The notes: a model not told the origin generated them from the sequence alone. A stretch of DNA of 45,270 bases from Gammaproteobacteria bacterium (GCA_903970185.1 CAJCIC010000005.1:1-45270), one strand, 5' to 3'; positions 25,670 to 34,852 are shown, counted from the first letter of the stretch. Translations and numbers: made by a program.

Positions 25670-27166
25670 CTACTTCGGAGGCGCGACCGCCGGAACGTCA
25701 GCTGCAGGCGTGGCCGGTGTCGCCGGCGCCGCAGCCGCCGGTACGACCGCTGCATCGGGCTTGGCGCTGGCCGTCATCTTCGCCGACTGCACCGGCTCGC
25801 CCTTCAGGAAATGCACGGCCTGGGCGAGCTGGAAGTCATCGCTGCCGCCAAACTGGAAGACTTTTGCCGGACGCTTGAAGGTCGGCTCCGGATTGTTCGG
25901 ATCGCCATCGGCTGTCGGGGCCGGCTCGGCCGAAGGTCCTGTTGCCTGCAGGTTGGCGAGGTGGTGCTGCAGATCCGATTCCCGCGGGAACTGGAAGATG
26001 TTGCCCTGCGCCGTGTCGTCAACGACGATGTCAGGCGTAATGCCGGTGTTCTGGATCGAACGCCCAAGCGGCGTGTAGTAGCGCGAGATGGTCAGTTTCA
26101 CCCCGGTCTTGTGATCCGGAGCGAGAGGCAGGATGACTTGCACCGAGCCCTTGCCAAACGACTGCGTACCCATGATGGTTGCGCGCTTGTAGTCCTGCAA
26201 GGCGCCAGCCACGATCTCAGCCGCCGACGCCGAGGCGCCGTTGACCAGGCACACCATCGGCACGGTCAGAAGGTCGCTCGGCAGATCGCGCAGCAGGTCC
26301 TCGCCACCGTGCTGGTAGCGGTCCTTGCTCGCGAAGTATTTGGCCTGCGCCTCTGCCGTTTGACCCTTGCTGGAAACGATCAGGCTGTCCTTGGGCAAAA
26401 AGGCCGCCGATACGCCGACCGCAGCGTCAAGCAGCCCCCCCGGGTCGTTGCGCAGATCGAGCACGACGCCCTTGAGCGGGCCGAGCTTTGACAGATCGTC
26501 GATCTGCTTGACGAGATCGGCCACGGTCGGCTCGCGAAACTGCGAAATGGCAATGTAGGCGATGCCAGGCGCTACCATCTTGCTGACAACGCTTGGCTGC
26601 TTGATCTCTTCACGCGTTAACACGACAACCAGGGGCTTGGCTTCGCCTTCGCGCTGAATCGTCAGGGTGACCTTGGTCTTGGGCACGCCGCGCAGGCGCT
26701 TGATGGCTTCATTGGACGGCATGCCCTTGATGTCGACGCCGTCGATCTTGACGATGACGTCCTTGGGCTTGATGCCCGCGCGTGAAGCGGGCGTATCGGC
26801 CATGGGCATGACCACGCGCAAATAGCCGTCATTCGGTTCGACCTGGATGCCAAGGCCGCCGAAGCTGCCTGACATGTCGCTGCGCAGATCGGCGTAGGCC
26901 TGCTCGTCGAGGTAGGCCGAGTGGGGATCGAGCCCGGCGACCATGCCGGTGATGGCTTCGGTAATCAGCTTGCGATCGTCCACCGGCTCGACGTAATTGC
27001 TCTTGATCGCACCGAACACGTCGGCGAACTGGCGGATCTCATCGATGGGCAATGCGCCGTGCGCATCCGCCACGTGCTGTGCCGCGGCGGTCAGCGCCAG
27101 GCTCAAGGCCGCACCGGCAATGACGCCGGTACCGATCAATCCGAAATTTTTCATCGAAATCTGCAT
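25670..27166 (-). CDS. ctpA: Carboxy-terminal processing protease (S41 family)
   Basis: 498 residues. N-terminal signal/anchor at about 6-30, PDZ domain at roughly 98-185 (GSFGGLGIQVEPNDGYLRVV, ADTPASRAGIKPKDVIVKIDG, cited as spans), S41 protease core 200-375. Catalytic Ser 314 (in NGASASAAEI), Lys 339 and Gln 343 (FGKGSVQ) keep the spacing of Prc/CtpA. A C-terminal Pro/Ala-rich tail of about 60 residues follows. Cuts C-terminal tails of periplasmic proteins and, in other bacteria, peptidoglycan hydrolases, which fits its position after envC. Start ATG 27166 with AGGTGA five bases upstream; a second Met (MKNFG) lies four residues on. Confidence 0.94.
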   Translation of the reverse strand: MQISMKNFGLIGTGVIAGAALSLALTAAAQHVADAHGALPIDEIRQFADVFGAIKSNYVEPVDDRKLITEAITGMVAGLDPHSAYLDEQAYADLRSDMSGSFGGLGIQVEPNDGYLRVVMPMADTPASRAGIKPKDVIVKIDGVDIKGMPSNEAIKRLRGVPKTKVTLTIQREGEAKPLVVVLTREEIKQPSVVSKMVAPGIAYIAISQFREPTVADLVKQIDDLSKLGPLKGVVLDLRNDPGGLLDAAVGVSAAFLPKDSLIVSSKGQTAEAQAKYFASKDRYQHGGEDLLRDLPSDLLTVPMVCLVNGASASAAEIVAGALQDYKRATIMGTQSFGKGSVQVILPLAPDHKTGVKLTISRYYTPLGRSIQNTGITPDIVVDDTAQGNIFQFPRESDLQHHLANLQATGPSAEPAPTADGDPNNPEPTFKRPAKVFQFGGSDDFQLAQAVHFLKGEPVQSAKMTASAKPDAAVVPAAAAPATPATPAADVPAVAPPK

Positions 27167-27204
27167 GGATTCACCTGTGCGCCAGGGCCGGCACAATTTC
27201 AATC

Positions 27205-28803
27205 CTAGCGCGCACCCATCCAGGTGAGCGGGTCAAAGGGCTTGCCCTGATATCTTAGTTCAAAGTATAGACCGGTTTCCGGGTTGCCCCCACTGTTGCC
27301 CGCCGTTGCCACGAGTTCGCCCGCCTCGACAACATCGCCTGGCTGTTTCAGAAGCGCTTCGTTATTGCCGTAGATCGACAGGTACTGGTCACCATGATCG
27401 ATGATGATGAGGTTGCCAAAGCCACGCAGCCACTCGGCAAAGACCACGCGCCCGGGCCCTACCGCACGCACTTCGCTGCCTTCTGGCGCCTGGATGAAGA
27501 TGCCCTTCCACGCCGGGCCGCCGCCTTGCCGGGCGCTGCCGAAATGGGCCAGCAATTCGCCCTTGACGGGCAGTTTCAAGGCGCCCTTAAGGCGCGGAAA
27601 GTGACCGTCGAAATCGGCCAGCGCGACCTCGTCGCGGCCGCTGGTTGCTGATTTTTGGGGCTCGGCCTGGACCTGCGGTGCGGGGCCCGGGTGAGATTCA
27701 GTGACAGCCTCGTGCCGGTCGTTCTCGGCGGCGTGCGCCGCTTTCGCTGGCTGCAGGGCGGCATCCTGGGCGGCCTGGCGTTTTTCCTCGTCAAGGCGCG
27801 CCTGCTGCTCGCGCGCCTTTTGCTGGGCTGCGCGCGCCCGCTCGGCCCGCTCGGCGCGTTCCCTGGCCTGGCGTTCGATCAGCTTGCTCAGTTCGTCGAC
27901 GACGCGCGAGAGCCGTGCCTCGTCGCGCTCGAGGTTGCCCGCCTCGGCGCGCTGGGCCACGAGCTTTTGCGAAATCGCAGCCAGGGTCGCGCGCCGCGTC
28001 TCCTGCTCCTTGAGAAGTTCGCTGCGCTGCGCGGTCTGTTCGGCATTGATTGCATCGAGCTCCTGGCTGCGCTGCGCGGCCTGTCGTGACAGGTCGGCCA
28101 TCGCCGCCGCGCTTGCATGCAGCTGCGCCAGGAGTTCGGCCTGCGCCCGCGAAATGTAGCCGAGGTATTCGAAGTCGCGGGCAATGCGGTTGGGGTTGTC
28201 ACCGGAGAAGAGCAGCTTGAACGGGTCGTCGGTGCCGTGCAGATACTGTTCGCGCAGCATGCGAGAAAGCGCCGCCTGCTGCGCGCCGATGGTGGCCTCG
28301 GTGGCCAGGCGACGGGCGTTGATGCCGGCAAGCTGGCCCTGTGCATCGCTTTGGTCGTGCGCCAGATCGCGCAGTTTGCGGTTGGCGTCCGAGATGGCCG
28401 CCTCTGACGTCGCAAGCGCGTCGGCCGCCTCGGTCCTGGTCGCCTCGGCCGCCGAGATTTCCTGGCGCAACTCGTCCAAGCGTGCGTGCAGTTGTTCGCG
28501 CTGCGCGGCGTTTTGCTCGCGCAGCGCCTGCGCCTGGTCCGGATCAAGCGCCTGCGCTTCGGGTGCGGCTGCGCGCTTTTGTACGCCGACGGTGTAAAGC
28601 GGCCGGGCGCCCCTGGCCATCGGCGCCTTGCCCTGCACGACTTTTTGCGCGGCCGCCCTGGCGGGCTTTTTCTCCGCGGATTTTTTCTTGGGTGGCGCGA
28701 CAGCCGTCTTTTGCGCCGCTGCACTCGATGAGCTCGCGGCAGGCGTTGGCGCGGCCCGAACCTCGATGCCCGGTGCTCCGAGCCAAAGCGCCACGCCAAG
28801 CAC
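27205..28803 (-). CDS. envC: Murein hydrolase activator EnvC
   Basis: 532 residues from GTG 28803. Long coiled coil (about 70-350, rich in Gln, Glu, Ala and Arg) and a C-terminal LytM/M23 domain (GELLAHFGSARQGG to the end). The zinc ligands of active M23 peptidases are missing (WKGIFI for the HxxxD site, YFELRYQG for HxH), as in EnvC, which activates AmiA/AmiB amidases at the division site. The start is doubtful: GTG gives a hydrophobic stretch with no basic n-region. A CTG at 28869 overlapping the gpmA stop (CTGA), with AGGGA 8 bases upstream, would add 22 residues with three Arg and make a better signal peptide. Confidence 0.9.
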   Translation of the reverse strand: MLGVALWLGAPGIEVRAAPTPAASSSSAAAQKTAVAPPKKKSAEKKPARAAAQKVVQGKAPMARGARPLYTVGVQKRAAAPEAQALDPDQAQALREQNAAQREQLHARLDELRQEISAAEATRTEAADALATSEAAISDANRKLRDLAHDQSDAQGQLAGINARRLATEATIGAQQAALSRMLREQYLHGTDDPFKLLFSGDNPNRIARDFEYLGYISRAQAELLAQLHASAAAMADLSRQAAQRSQELDAINAEQTAQRSELLKEQETRRATLAAISQKLVAQRAEAGNLERDEARLSRVVDELSKLIERQARERAERAERARAAQQKAREQQARLDEEKRQAAQDAALQPAKAAHAAENDRHEAVTESHPGPAPQVQAEPQKSATSGRDEVALADFDGHFPRLKGALKLPVKGELLAHFGSARQGGGPAWKGIFIQAPEGSEVRAVGPGRVVFAEWLRGFGNLIIIDHGDQYLSIYGNNEALLKQPGDVVEAGELVATAGNSGGNPETGLYFELRYQGKPFDPLTWMGAR

Positions 28804-28865
28804 GATAGAAAGGCGCAGGCCGTCTGCACCCGGCGGGCGCCACAGGGAGGTGCCAGATCTTGCGT

Positions 28866-29612
28866 TCAGCGGCTTTTTCCCTGGGCCATGACGGCGGCAG
28901 TGGCGGCCTCGATGGCCGCCGCATCACCAAGGTAGTAATGCTTAATCGGACGCAGGCTGGCGTCGAGCTCGTAGACCAGCGGCTGGCCGTTCGGGATATT
29001 CAGGCCGACGATATCGTCATCGCTGATGCCATCGAGATACTTCACCAGTGCCCGCATCGAGTTGCCGTGCGCGCTCACGAGCACCTGCTTGCCGTCCTTG
29101 ATCGCAGGCGCGAGGCTGTCGTTCCACGCCGGCAAGACGCGCTCGACCGTATCGCGCAGGCATTCGGTGAGCGGAATGACATCACGCGAGAGGTGGCGAT
29201 AGCGCACGTCACCGGTGCTCGAACGGGGGTCCCCGGGATCAAGTGGCATCGGCGGGATATCGTAGCTGCGGCGCCAGGTCAGGACCTGGGCGTCGCCGTA
29301 CTTTTTTGCCGTCTCGGCCTTGTTTAAGCCCTGCAGCGCGCCGTAGTGGCGCTCGTTGAGGCGCCAGTCATTGATGATCGGCAGCCAGACCTGGTCCATC
29401 TCCTCCAGGGCGAGCCAGAGCGTCCTCACCGCACGCTTTAACACCGACGTATAGGCGACATCGAAGACGTAGCCGGCCTCGCGCAAGAGGCGCCCGGCCT
29501 CGCGCGCTTGGCTTTCGCCCTTTGCGGTCAGATCAACATCGGTCCAGCCGGTGAAGCGGTTTTCCTGGTTCCAGGTGGATTCCCCGTGTCGCACCAGCAC
29601 GAGCTTGTACAT
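28866..29612 (-). CDS. gpmA: 2,3-bisphosphoglycerate-dependent phosphoglycerate mutase
   Basis: 248 residues. Interconverts 3- and 2-phosphoglycerate in glycolysis and gluconeogenesis. Phospho-His 9 in [10 protein letters not shown], then [24 protein letters not shown] with the catalytic Glu, YDIPP, and the second active His in [15 protein letters not shown]. Leads the minus-strand unit gpmA-envC-ctpA-thiF; a weak -10 (TAAAAT, 29682-29677) lies upstream. Confidence 0.96.
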   Translation of the reverse strand: MYKLVLVRHGESTWNQENRFTGWTDVDLTAKGESQAREAGRLLREAGYVFDVAYTSVLKRAVRTLWLALEEMDQVWLPIINDWRLNERHYGALQGLNKAETAKKYGDAQVLTWRRSYDIPPMPLDPGDPRSSTGDVRYRHLSRDVIPLTECLRDTVERVLPAWNDSLAPAIKDGKQVLVSAHGNSMRALVKYLDGISDDDIVGLNIPNGQPLVYELDASLRPIKHYYLGDAAAIEAATAAVMAQGKSR

Positions 29613-29923
29613 GAGTGGTCATCCTCATCCGATGGGGGTTCGTTGCGAGCGCCATGCCGATGGCGACAGCCGCGCTATTTTAGCCTCCGGCTGGCGCTCG
29701 CCTCGCAACCGGCGGAATCCGGGCAACGCCTCGCGGCACAAACGCCACTGGAACTTGCCAATCCAAGCAAAAGCAATCAGAGAGTGTCAAAATGCGCCGC
29801 GCGTTGCCTGGGACAGGCATCTTGCGCATGCCGTCGCCGCGACCGTGGCATGCTGTGTTTTTGCCGATTCGCATGAAGATGTGAATTCCGATCATTTCAG
29901 TACCTGCCCCTTGGGCGCATCCC
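29613..29923. other. Intergenic region between gpmA and the rhodanese operon
   Basis: 311 bases between divergent genes, with no convincing ORF or RNA gene. On the minus strand TAAAAT (29682-29677) could be a -10 for gpmA, with TTGCGA 20 bases upstream, which is a long spacer. A small hairpin CGCCAT-GCCG-ATGGCG (29650-29665) would lie in the gpmA leader. On the plus side I see TTGCCA at 29755 but no matching -10. Confidence 0.5.
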
Positions 29924-30379
29924 GTGAAATTCCTTCTCCTACCGTCGACCCTCGCCTTTTCCGCCAGCGCACTGGTCAGTGGCGGACTGCTGTTGTTTTC
30001 GTTCGTGAGCAAGCGCAGCGGCGCGCGCGCGGTCTCGCCGCTTGAGGCGACGCAACTGATCAACAACAGTAACGCGATTGTCATCGACGTGCGCGACGCC
30101 GCCGAGTTTGAAAAGGGCAGCGTGACCGGCGCGCGCCATATCGCGCTAGACGAACTGGCAGCGCGCAGCGCAGATCTGATGCGCTTTAAGAACCGGCCGG
30201 TGATCGTCGTTTGCGCCACCGGCGCGCGCTCCGCAAAAGGACTTGCGGCGCTTAGCACGGCGGGCTTCGCCGAGGTTTACAATCTTGCTGGAGGCATCTC
30301 CGGCTGGCGTGAAGCCGGGCTGCCGCTTGTCAAGGCCCAGGGCAAGGATACAGCCGGGGCAAAGAAGGAGCGTTCATGA
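29924..30379 (+). CDS. Membrane-anchored rhodanese-like protein
   Basis: 151 residues. One N-terminal hydrophobic segment (about 8-28) followed by KRSGAR, which points to an inner-membrane anchor; rhodanese domain at about 38-135 with VIDVRDAAEFEKGSV and the active loop CATGARSA, Cys 97. The GTG start at 29924 has a weak ribosome binding site. First gene of the grxC-secB-gpsA unit, where a rhodanese is usual in Burkholderiales; probably carries sulfane sulfur, exact role unknown. Its stop overlaps grxC (ATGA). Confidence 0.9.
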   Translation: MKFLLLPSTLAFSASALVSGGLLLFSFVSKRSGARAVSPLEATQLINNSNAIVIDVRDAAEFEKGSVTGARHIALDELAARSADLMRFKNRPVIVVCATGARSAKGLAALSTAGFAEVYNLAGGISGWREAGLPLVKAQGKDTAGAKKERS

Positions 30380-30639
30380 GTGCGGCGGTCAAGATGTACG
30401 CCACCAACGTGTGTCCGTACTGCATCATGGCAGAGCGGCTGCTCAGGGCCAAGGGGGTCGATTCGATCGACAAGATCCGGGTCGACCTGCACCCTGAACT
30501 GCGCGAGGAGATGATGCGGCGCACCGGCCGGCGCACCGTGCCCCAGATCTATATCGGCGAGCGCCACGTCGGTGGTTACGACGACCTGGCTGCGCTCGAT
30601 CGTGCCGGTGGGCTCGATCCGCTGCTCAAAGCCGCGTAA
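30376..30639 (+). CDS. grxC: Glutaredoxin 3
   Basis: 87 residues, normal length. Dithiol active site CPYC at 13-16, the [18 protein letters not shown] segment with the cis-Pro (V-P) and GSH-binding GG. Glutathione-dependent reductant of protein disulfides. Coupled to the rhodanese gene by a 4-base overlap. Confidence 0.95.
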   Translation: MSAAVKMYATNVCPYCIMAERLLRAKGVDSIDKIRVDLHPELREEMMRRTGRRTVPQIYIGERHVGGYDDLAALDRAGGLDPLLKAA

Positions 30640-30692
30640 TCCCGTCTTCTGACGCGCGTCGTTCACTTCATTTCTCGAATACGAAAGTTTCT

Positions 30693-31184
30693 ATGGCAGA
30701 CCAGTCCCAGCAACCGTCGTTTGGCATCCAGCGCGTCTACATGAAAGACGCCTCGCTTGAGGTGCCAAACGCGCCGCAAATCTTTCTCGAGCAGGAGCCG
30801 CCAGCCGTCGAGGTTCAGCTCGATGTCGGTGACACCGCGCTTGGCGGTGGCATGTACGAAGTCACCGTCACGGCGACGGTGACAACGCGCGTGAAGGACA
30901 TGGTTGCCTTTCTCGTCGAGATCAAGCAAGGCGGCATCTTCGAGATTCGCGGCGTGCCCGACGAGCAGATCGAGCCGTTGCTTGGCATTGTCTGCCCCAA
31001 TATCGTCTTTCCCTACCTGCGTGCCAACGTCGCGGACTTCGTCACGCGCGCCGGTTTTCCGCCGATTCATCTGGCCGAAATCAATTTCGAGGCGTTCTTC
31101 CAGCAACGCAAGGCGGCACAGGTGCAGCAGACCCAGGGCGTGGGCGCGGGGCTTGTCAACGCCAACGGCCTGCCGGTGCAGTAG
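30693..31184 (+). CDS. secB: Protein-export chaperone SecB
   Basis: 163 residues, acidic. Tetrameric cytoplasmic chaperone that keeps preproteins unfolded and hands them to Sec[20 protein letters not shown] at the start, the [18 protein letters not shown]-like middle (here [19 protein letters not shown], a 19-residue span) and [20 protein letters not shown] are family hallmarks. Its TAG abuts the ATG of the SH3 gene (TAGATG). Confidence 0.97.
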   Translation: MADQSQQPSFGIQRVYMKDASLEVPNAPQIFLEQEPPAVEVQLDVGDTALGGGMYEVTVTATVTTRVKDMVAFLVEIKQGGIFEIRGVPDEQIEPLLGIVCPNIVFPYLRANVADFVTRAGFPPIHLAEINFEAFFQQRKAAQVQQTQGVGAGLVNANGLPVQ

Positions 31185-31649
31185 ATGGCCAAGCGCGCGC
31201 ACGAGGCGCTTTTGTGCCTGTCCATCGGCATTGCGCTTGTGGCCGCAACGGCGGCAAGCAGCGCGCAGGCGGCCGACTACAAATCGGTCGGCGACGCCCC
31301 GGCGGTGCTCTACGATGCGCCAACGCAGCGCGGCGCGAAACTCGCCATCGTGCCGCGCGGCACGCCGCTTGAAATCATCGTCAATGAGGGCGACTGGGAC
31401 CGCGTGCGTGATGCCTCTGGCGACTTCTCGTGGATTGCCAAATCCGCTCTGGTCGATCGCCGTACCGTCGTTGCCACCGTGCCGGCACTGCTTCGAGCTG
31501 CTGCCGACGAGAAATCGCAAGCGATCGCGCGCCTGCAGCCCGGTGTCTGGGTCGAGCTGCTCGAGCCGCCTGGCAATGGCTTTGCTCACGTGCGCCACAA
31601 GGACGGCATGGTCGGCTGGGTGCGCGTGAGCGACGTCTGGGGGCTCTGA
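31185..31649 (+). CDS. Secreted SH3-domain protein
   Basis: 154 residues. Signal peptide 1-29 (AQAA cleavage region), then two bacterial SH3-like repeats: about 32-85 ([36 protein letters not shown]) and about 88-152 ([38 protein letters not shown]). Such pairs bind cell-wall peptides or act as periplasmic scaffold. Lies between secB and gpsA with no spacing to either. No enzymatic domain. Confidence 0.9.
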   Translation: MAKRAHEALLCLSIGIALVAATAASSAQAADYKSVGDAPAVLYDAPTQRGAKLAIVPRGTPLEIIVNEGDWDRVRDASGDFSWIAKSALVDRRTVVATVPALLRAAADEKSQAIARLQPGVWVELLEPPGNGFAHVRHKDGMVGWVRVSDVWGL

Positions 31650-31663
31650 TCGCAGCGACGCGC

Positions 31664-32647
31664 CTGAACCTGTGCTTTTGGGGCGCGGGCGCATGGGGCA
31701 CGGCGCTCGCAAGCGTTGCTGCCAGGCGTCACTGCGTGACGCTGATTGCACGAGATCCGCAACAGGTCAAAGCGCTGCGCAGTGACCGTGAAAACCGCCG
31801 CTATCTGCCCGGTGTGGCACTGCCTGAGTCGCTCTTAATCGTGCACGACGTGGCCGAAATCCCGGGCGCCATCGACCTCTTCGTCATCGCCTCGCCCTTG
31901 TCGGGCCTGCGCGAAGCAAGCGCAGGGGCAAAAGCCTCGGGCGCCCCCTTGGTCTGGCTGTGCAAGGGGATGGAAGAGGGCAGCGGCCTTTTGCCCCATG
32001 AAGTGGTCGCTGCGGTCTATCCGGGGGCCCGCGGCGTGGCCTTGTCGGGGCCGAGCTTCGCGCTCGAAGTCGCGCGTGGCCAGCCCACGGCGCTGACTGC
32101 AGCTGCACGTGAACCGGCTCTGGTCGAGCGCGTCGTGCAGGCGTTTCATGCCGGCGCGCTCAGGGTCTATGGCAGCCGCGACGTCATCGGCGTTGAAGTC
32201 GGCGGCGCGGTCAAGAATGTGCTTGCGATTGCCACCGGCATTTGTGATGGCCTCGCGCTTGGCCTGAACGCGCGCGCGGCGCTGATCACGCGCGGACTGT
32301 CCGAGATGACGCGCTTTGGCGCTGCCCTTGGCGCGGACGCCGACACGTTGATGGGACTCTCCGGTGTCGGCGATCTGATTCTCACGTGCACCGGGGCGCT
32401 CTCGCGCAATCGGCAGGTCGGCCTTGGCCTTGGCGAAGGCAAGAGCCTTGAGGACGTCCTCGCTTCGCTTGGCCATGTCGCCGAGGGGGTGCGCTGCGCA
32501 CCGAGCCTGCTTGCGCGTGCGCGCACGCTCGGTGTCGATATGCCGATTACCGAAGCGGTCTGCGCCGTCCTCTTTGAGGGTCAGGCCGCGCGCGACGCGG
32601 TGAGGGCGCTGCTTGCGCGCGCGCCTCGCAACGAGGTTGCCTCCTAG
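31664..32647 (+). CDS. gpsA: Glycerol-3-phosphate dehydrogenase [NAD(P)+]
   Basis: 327 residues if started at CTG 31664. Reduces dihydroxyacetone phosphate to sn-glycerol 3-phosphate for phospholipid synthesis. [12 protein letters not shown] at 5-16 (cofactor loop), [48 protein letters not shown] with catalytic Lys, TRGLSEM and [14 protein letters not shown] are diagnostic. No ATG, GTG or TTG occurs in frame between the SH3 stop and the cofactor loop. CTG 31664 aligns the family N-terminus exactly (GAGAWG at residue 7); CTG 31646, which overlaps the SH3 stop as CTGA, would add six residues. A sequencing error is possible. Its stop meets the trmL stop on the other strand. Confidence 0.93.
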   Translation: MNLCFWGAGAWGTALASVAARRHCVTLIARDPQQVKALRSDRENRRYLPGVALPESLLIVHDVAEIPGAIDLFVIASPLSGLREASAGAKASGAPLVWLCKGMEEGSGLLPHEVVAAVYPGARGVALSGPSFALEVARGQPTALTAAAREPALVERVVQAFHAGALRVYGSRDVIGVEVGGAVKNVLAIATGICDGLALGLNARAALITRGLSEMTRFGAALGADADTLMGLSGVGDLILTCTGALSRNRQVGLGLGEGKSLEDVLASLGHVAEGVRCAPSLLARARTLGVDMPITEAVCAVLFEGQAARDAVRALLARAPRNEVAS

Positions 32648-33138
32648 GCGTCGTTGGCCGCAGGCCCGTGGCCGGCACCTTCGAAGTTGTTCTGGCGCCA
32701 GGCCTCGAATACGGCAATGGCCACCGCGTTGGACAGATTCAGGCTGCGCGTGACGGCGCGCATGGGCAGGCGCACGCACTGGTCGGGAGCGAGCGTATCG
32801 CGCAGCGTCTCGGGAAGACCGGCGGTCTCGGATCCGAACACCAGCCAGTCACCGCGCTGCCAGCCGATCGCGTCATGGCGGATGCGCGCACGCGTTGTGA
32901 AGGCAAAAAGACGCGAGCTCTGCGGCCGCTCCGACAGCAGGAACGCCGCCCAGGTGGCGTGAACGCGGATATGGGCGAACTCGTGATAGTCAAGGCCAGC
33001 GCGTCTGAGCTTGGCGTCTTCAAGCGGAAAGCCGAGCGGCTCGATCAAGTGCAGGGCAGCGCCGGTGTTGGCGCAAAGACGGATGACGTTGCCGGTATTG
33101 GGCGGAATCTCCGGATGGACCAACACGACGTTGAACAC
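32644..33138 (-). CDS. trmL: tRNA (cytidine(34)-2'-O)-methyltransferase
   Basis: 164 residues, SPOUT fold. Methylates the wobble ribose of tRNA-Leu. [25 protein letters not shown] (span) at the start, [11 protein letters not shown] and [19 protein letters not shown] form the trefoil knot that binds S-adenosylmethionine. GTG start at 33138 gives the family N-terminus, with AAGG about 8 bases upstream; the frame is open 39 bases further. Convergent with gpsA: both stops lie in one CTAG (32644-32647). Confidence 0.94.
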   Translation of the reverse strand: MFNVVLVHPEIPPNTGNVIRLCANTGAALHLIEPLGFPLEDAKLRRAGLDYHEFAHIRVHATWAAFLLSERPQSSRLFAFTTRARIRHDAIGWQRGDWLVFGSETAGLPETLRDTLAPDQCVRLPMRAVTRSLNLSNAVAIAVFEAWRQNNFEGAGHGPAANDA

Positions 33139-33353
33139 GCTAGTGCCTTTTTTCGCTTGCACTGGGTTGTATCGCACCCCGGCACGGGGGCCAGGAGCGC
33201 CGCCACAGCGGCGAAGGCTCGACTAGCTATTGTGAAGCGAGACCGGTGATCGCCGCAAGCCGATGCATCGCCTCAAGCGAGGCAGAACGCGCAGCAAAAA
33301 TACGCGATCGGCTAAGCTTGGGCCGTGCCGCCCAACCCCTTTCAACCTGCAGC
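33139..33353. other. Intergenic region between trmL and the methyltransferase
   Basis: 215 bases between divergently oriented genes. Short open frames exist on the minus strand but show no family features. In related Burkholderiales I would expect a comF-type phosphoribosyltransferase gene near here; none is present. No clear promoter motif. Confidence 0.5.
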
Positions 33354-34238
33354 ATGGACATTTCTGCGCGCCCTGAGATCGATGCCCACCGGGTCCGGCA
33401 ACTTTTCGAGCGGGCACCTTCTGACAGCTTCGTCGCAGACGAAGTCGGCAGCCGCATGGCCGAGCGTCTCGATCTCGTCAAGCTCGACCCGGCCTTGATC
33501 CTTGAGGCCGGGCGTGGCGGCACGCGCGATCGCCTGCTGCTAGAGAACCGCTACCCGAAGGCCATTTGCCTGTCTGCGCAGATGTCGCGGCCGAGCTTGG
33601 CGCCAGCGCCGCGAGAGGGCGTGCTCATGGCGGCCATCGGGCGCGTCCTTGGCAAGGCCAGGACGCTGCCGTTTCTCGTCGCAAGGCCAGACGCCCTGCC
33701 GTTTTCGCCGGCGGTTTTTGACGTCGTCTATTCCAACCTGCTTTTGCCCTGGGTCGCCGATGCCGAGCCTGTCGTGGCCGAATGGGCGCGCATCCTAAAG
33801 CCAGGAGGGCTGCTCATGTTCAGCGCGTTTGGCCCCGACACCCTGGCGGAAGTCCGCCTCGCCTTCGCAGCGGTCGATGACCTCGATCACACCATCGCCT
33901 TCACCGATCTGCACGATTATGGCGACATGCTTGCCAGCCATGGTTTTGCAGCACCGGTGATGGACATGGAGCGGATAACGCTGACCCACGCCGATGCCGG
34001 CAAATTCTGGGACGACGTGCGCGCCCTGGGCGGCAACCCGTTGCTTTCACGCCGTCGCGGCTTGCTTGGCCGCGCCGCCGCCTTGCGCATGAACCAGGCG
34101 CTCGAGCGCCAGCGCGATGCCAAAGGCCGGCTGGCGCTGACCTTCGAGGTGGTCTACGGGCACGCCTGGAAGGGCGATCGGGCGCGCCGCACGGACGGGC
34201 TTTCGGTGGTTGCGCCGCCGCCAAGAAAAAAGCCCTAG
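33354..34238 (+). CDS. BioC-like class I SAM-dependent methyltransferase
   Basis: 294 residues from ATG 33354. Methyltransferase core at about 45-165: ILEAGRGGTRDRLL (motif I), PDALPFSPAVFDVVYSNLLLPWV (motif for substrate/acidic loop, a span) and RILKPGGLLMFSAFGPDTL, the last typical of BioC-type enzymes (malonyl-ACP O-methyltransferase). Motif I keeps GxGG, but the acidic residue that usually ends strand 2 and binds the SAM ribose is missing (AICLSAQ). The likely role is early biotin synthesis, but activity is unproven. The C-terminal tail is basic (PPPRKKP). Confidence 0.8.
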   Translation: MDISARPEIDAHRVRQLFERAPSDSFVADEVGSRMAERLDLVKLDPALILEAGRGGTRDRLLLENRYPKAICLSAQMSRPSLAPAPREGVLMAAIGRVLGKARTLPFLVARPDALPFSPAVFDVVYSNLLLPWVADAEPVVAEWARILKPGGLLMFSAFGPDTLAEVRLAFAAVDDLDHTIAFTDLHDYGDMLASHGFAAPVMDMERITLTHADAGKFWDDVRALGGNPLLSRRRGLLGRAAALRMNQALERQRDAKGRLALTFEVVYGHAWKGDRARRTDGLSVVAPPPRKKP

Positions 34239-34274
34239 CGCCTGGCAGGAAGGCCGTGCGTTAGTGACCCTCGC

Positions 34275-34304
34275 TTGCCGCAAAACGTGCGTTGCCTCTA
34301 TAAT
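34275..34304 (+). promoter_or_regulatory. Sigma-70 promoter of the cytochrome oxidase operon
   Basis: -35 TTGCCG (34275-34280), 18-base spacer and a perfect -10 TATAAT (34299-34304), 48 bases ahead of the DUF2244 gene that heads the cox cluster. A leader hairpin with arms AGCGCA (34310-34315) and TGCGCT (34327-34332) follows directly. Confidence 0.7.
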
Positions 34305-34351
34305 TCCGCAGCGCACAGCGGTGCTTTGCGCTAAGCCGGTATGGTCCGGAC

Positions 34352-34852
34352 ATGGGTCGTCAATTAGCCATGCTGGTGCGTCCAGAAAGCGTTGCCCGAG
34401 TCGGCCAGGTGGGCCCGGAACAGGAGTGGCTGCTCAAGCGCAATTGCGCGGTGTCGCCGCGCCAGCTGCTCGCCTTTTATCTCTCCCTTGTTGCCCTGTC
34501 GCTTCTGATCGCCGGAGGGCTCGCGCTGGATGGCGCGTGGATGGTGCTGCCGTTTAGCGGCATCGATTTGCTGGCGGTGGGCTTAGCGCTGGTGATTTTC
34601 GCAAGGCGTGCGGGCGACAATGAGCGCGTGCGGCTTTCGGGCAGCGATCTCATCGTCGAAGTGACGGCACGAGGCGAGCGCAGCGTGACCGCGCTCAACC
34701 GGCACTGGGTGCGGGTGGAAACCGAGCAGCGGCGCGGATTCAGGCTGGTGCTCGCCGCACATGGCCTGCGCGTCCCCATCGGGCGCTTCGTAGGTGAGGA
34801 CGAACGGCGTGCATTTGCGCGTGAATTGAAGGACGTGCTGGCGACAAGCTAG
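34352..34852 (+). CDS. DUF2244 domain-containing integral membrane protein
   Basis: 166 residues. Cytoplasmic start with LKRNCAVSPRQLLAFYLSL, two close membrane spans (about 41-60 and 65-83), then a soluble C-domain with VTARGERSVTALNRHWVRVE and a final VGEDERRAFARELKDVL. Fits DUF2244, a family regularly found at the head of betaproteobacterial cox operons; probably a cytochrome oxidase assembly or membrane factor, not biochemically defined. ATG 34352; an alternative in-frame ATG lies at 34370. 39 bases ahead of coxB. Confidence 0.88.
   Translation: MGRQLAMLVRPESVARVGQVGPEQEWLLKRNCAVSPRQLLAFYLSLVALSLLIAGGLALDGAWMVLPFSGIDLLAVGLALVIFARRAGDNERVRLSGSDLIVEVTARGERSVTALNRHWVRVETEQRRGFRLVLAAHGLRVPIGRFVGEDERRAFARELKDVLATS

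Noticed and set aside
31430-31645. Upstream extension of the gpsA frame to a GTG
   Set aside because: It would overlap most of the SH3 gene and add about 78 Arg/Ala-rich residues before a cofactor loop that must be N-terminal.
33223-33523. Short minus-strand frames between trmL and the methyltransferase, considered as a possible comF remnant
   Set aside because: One has CPCC but no phosphoribosyltransferase motif, and the frames overlap the methyltransferase N-terminus.
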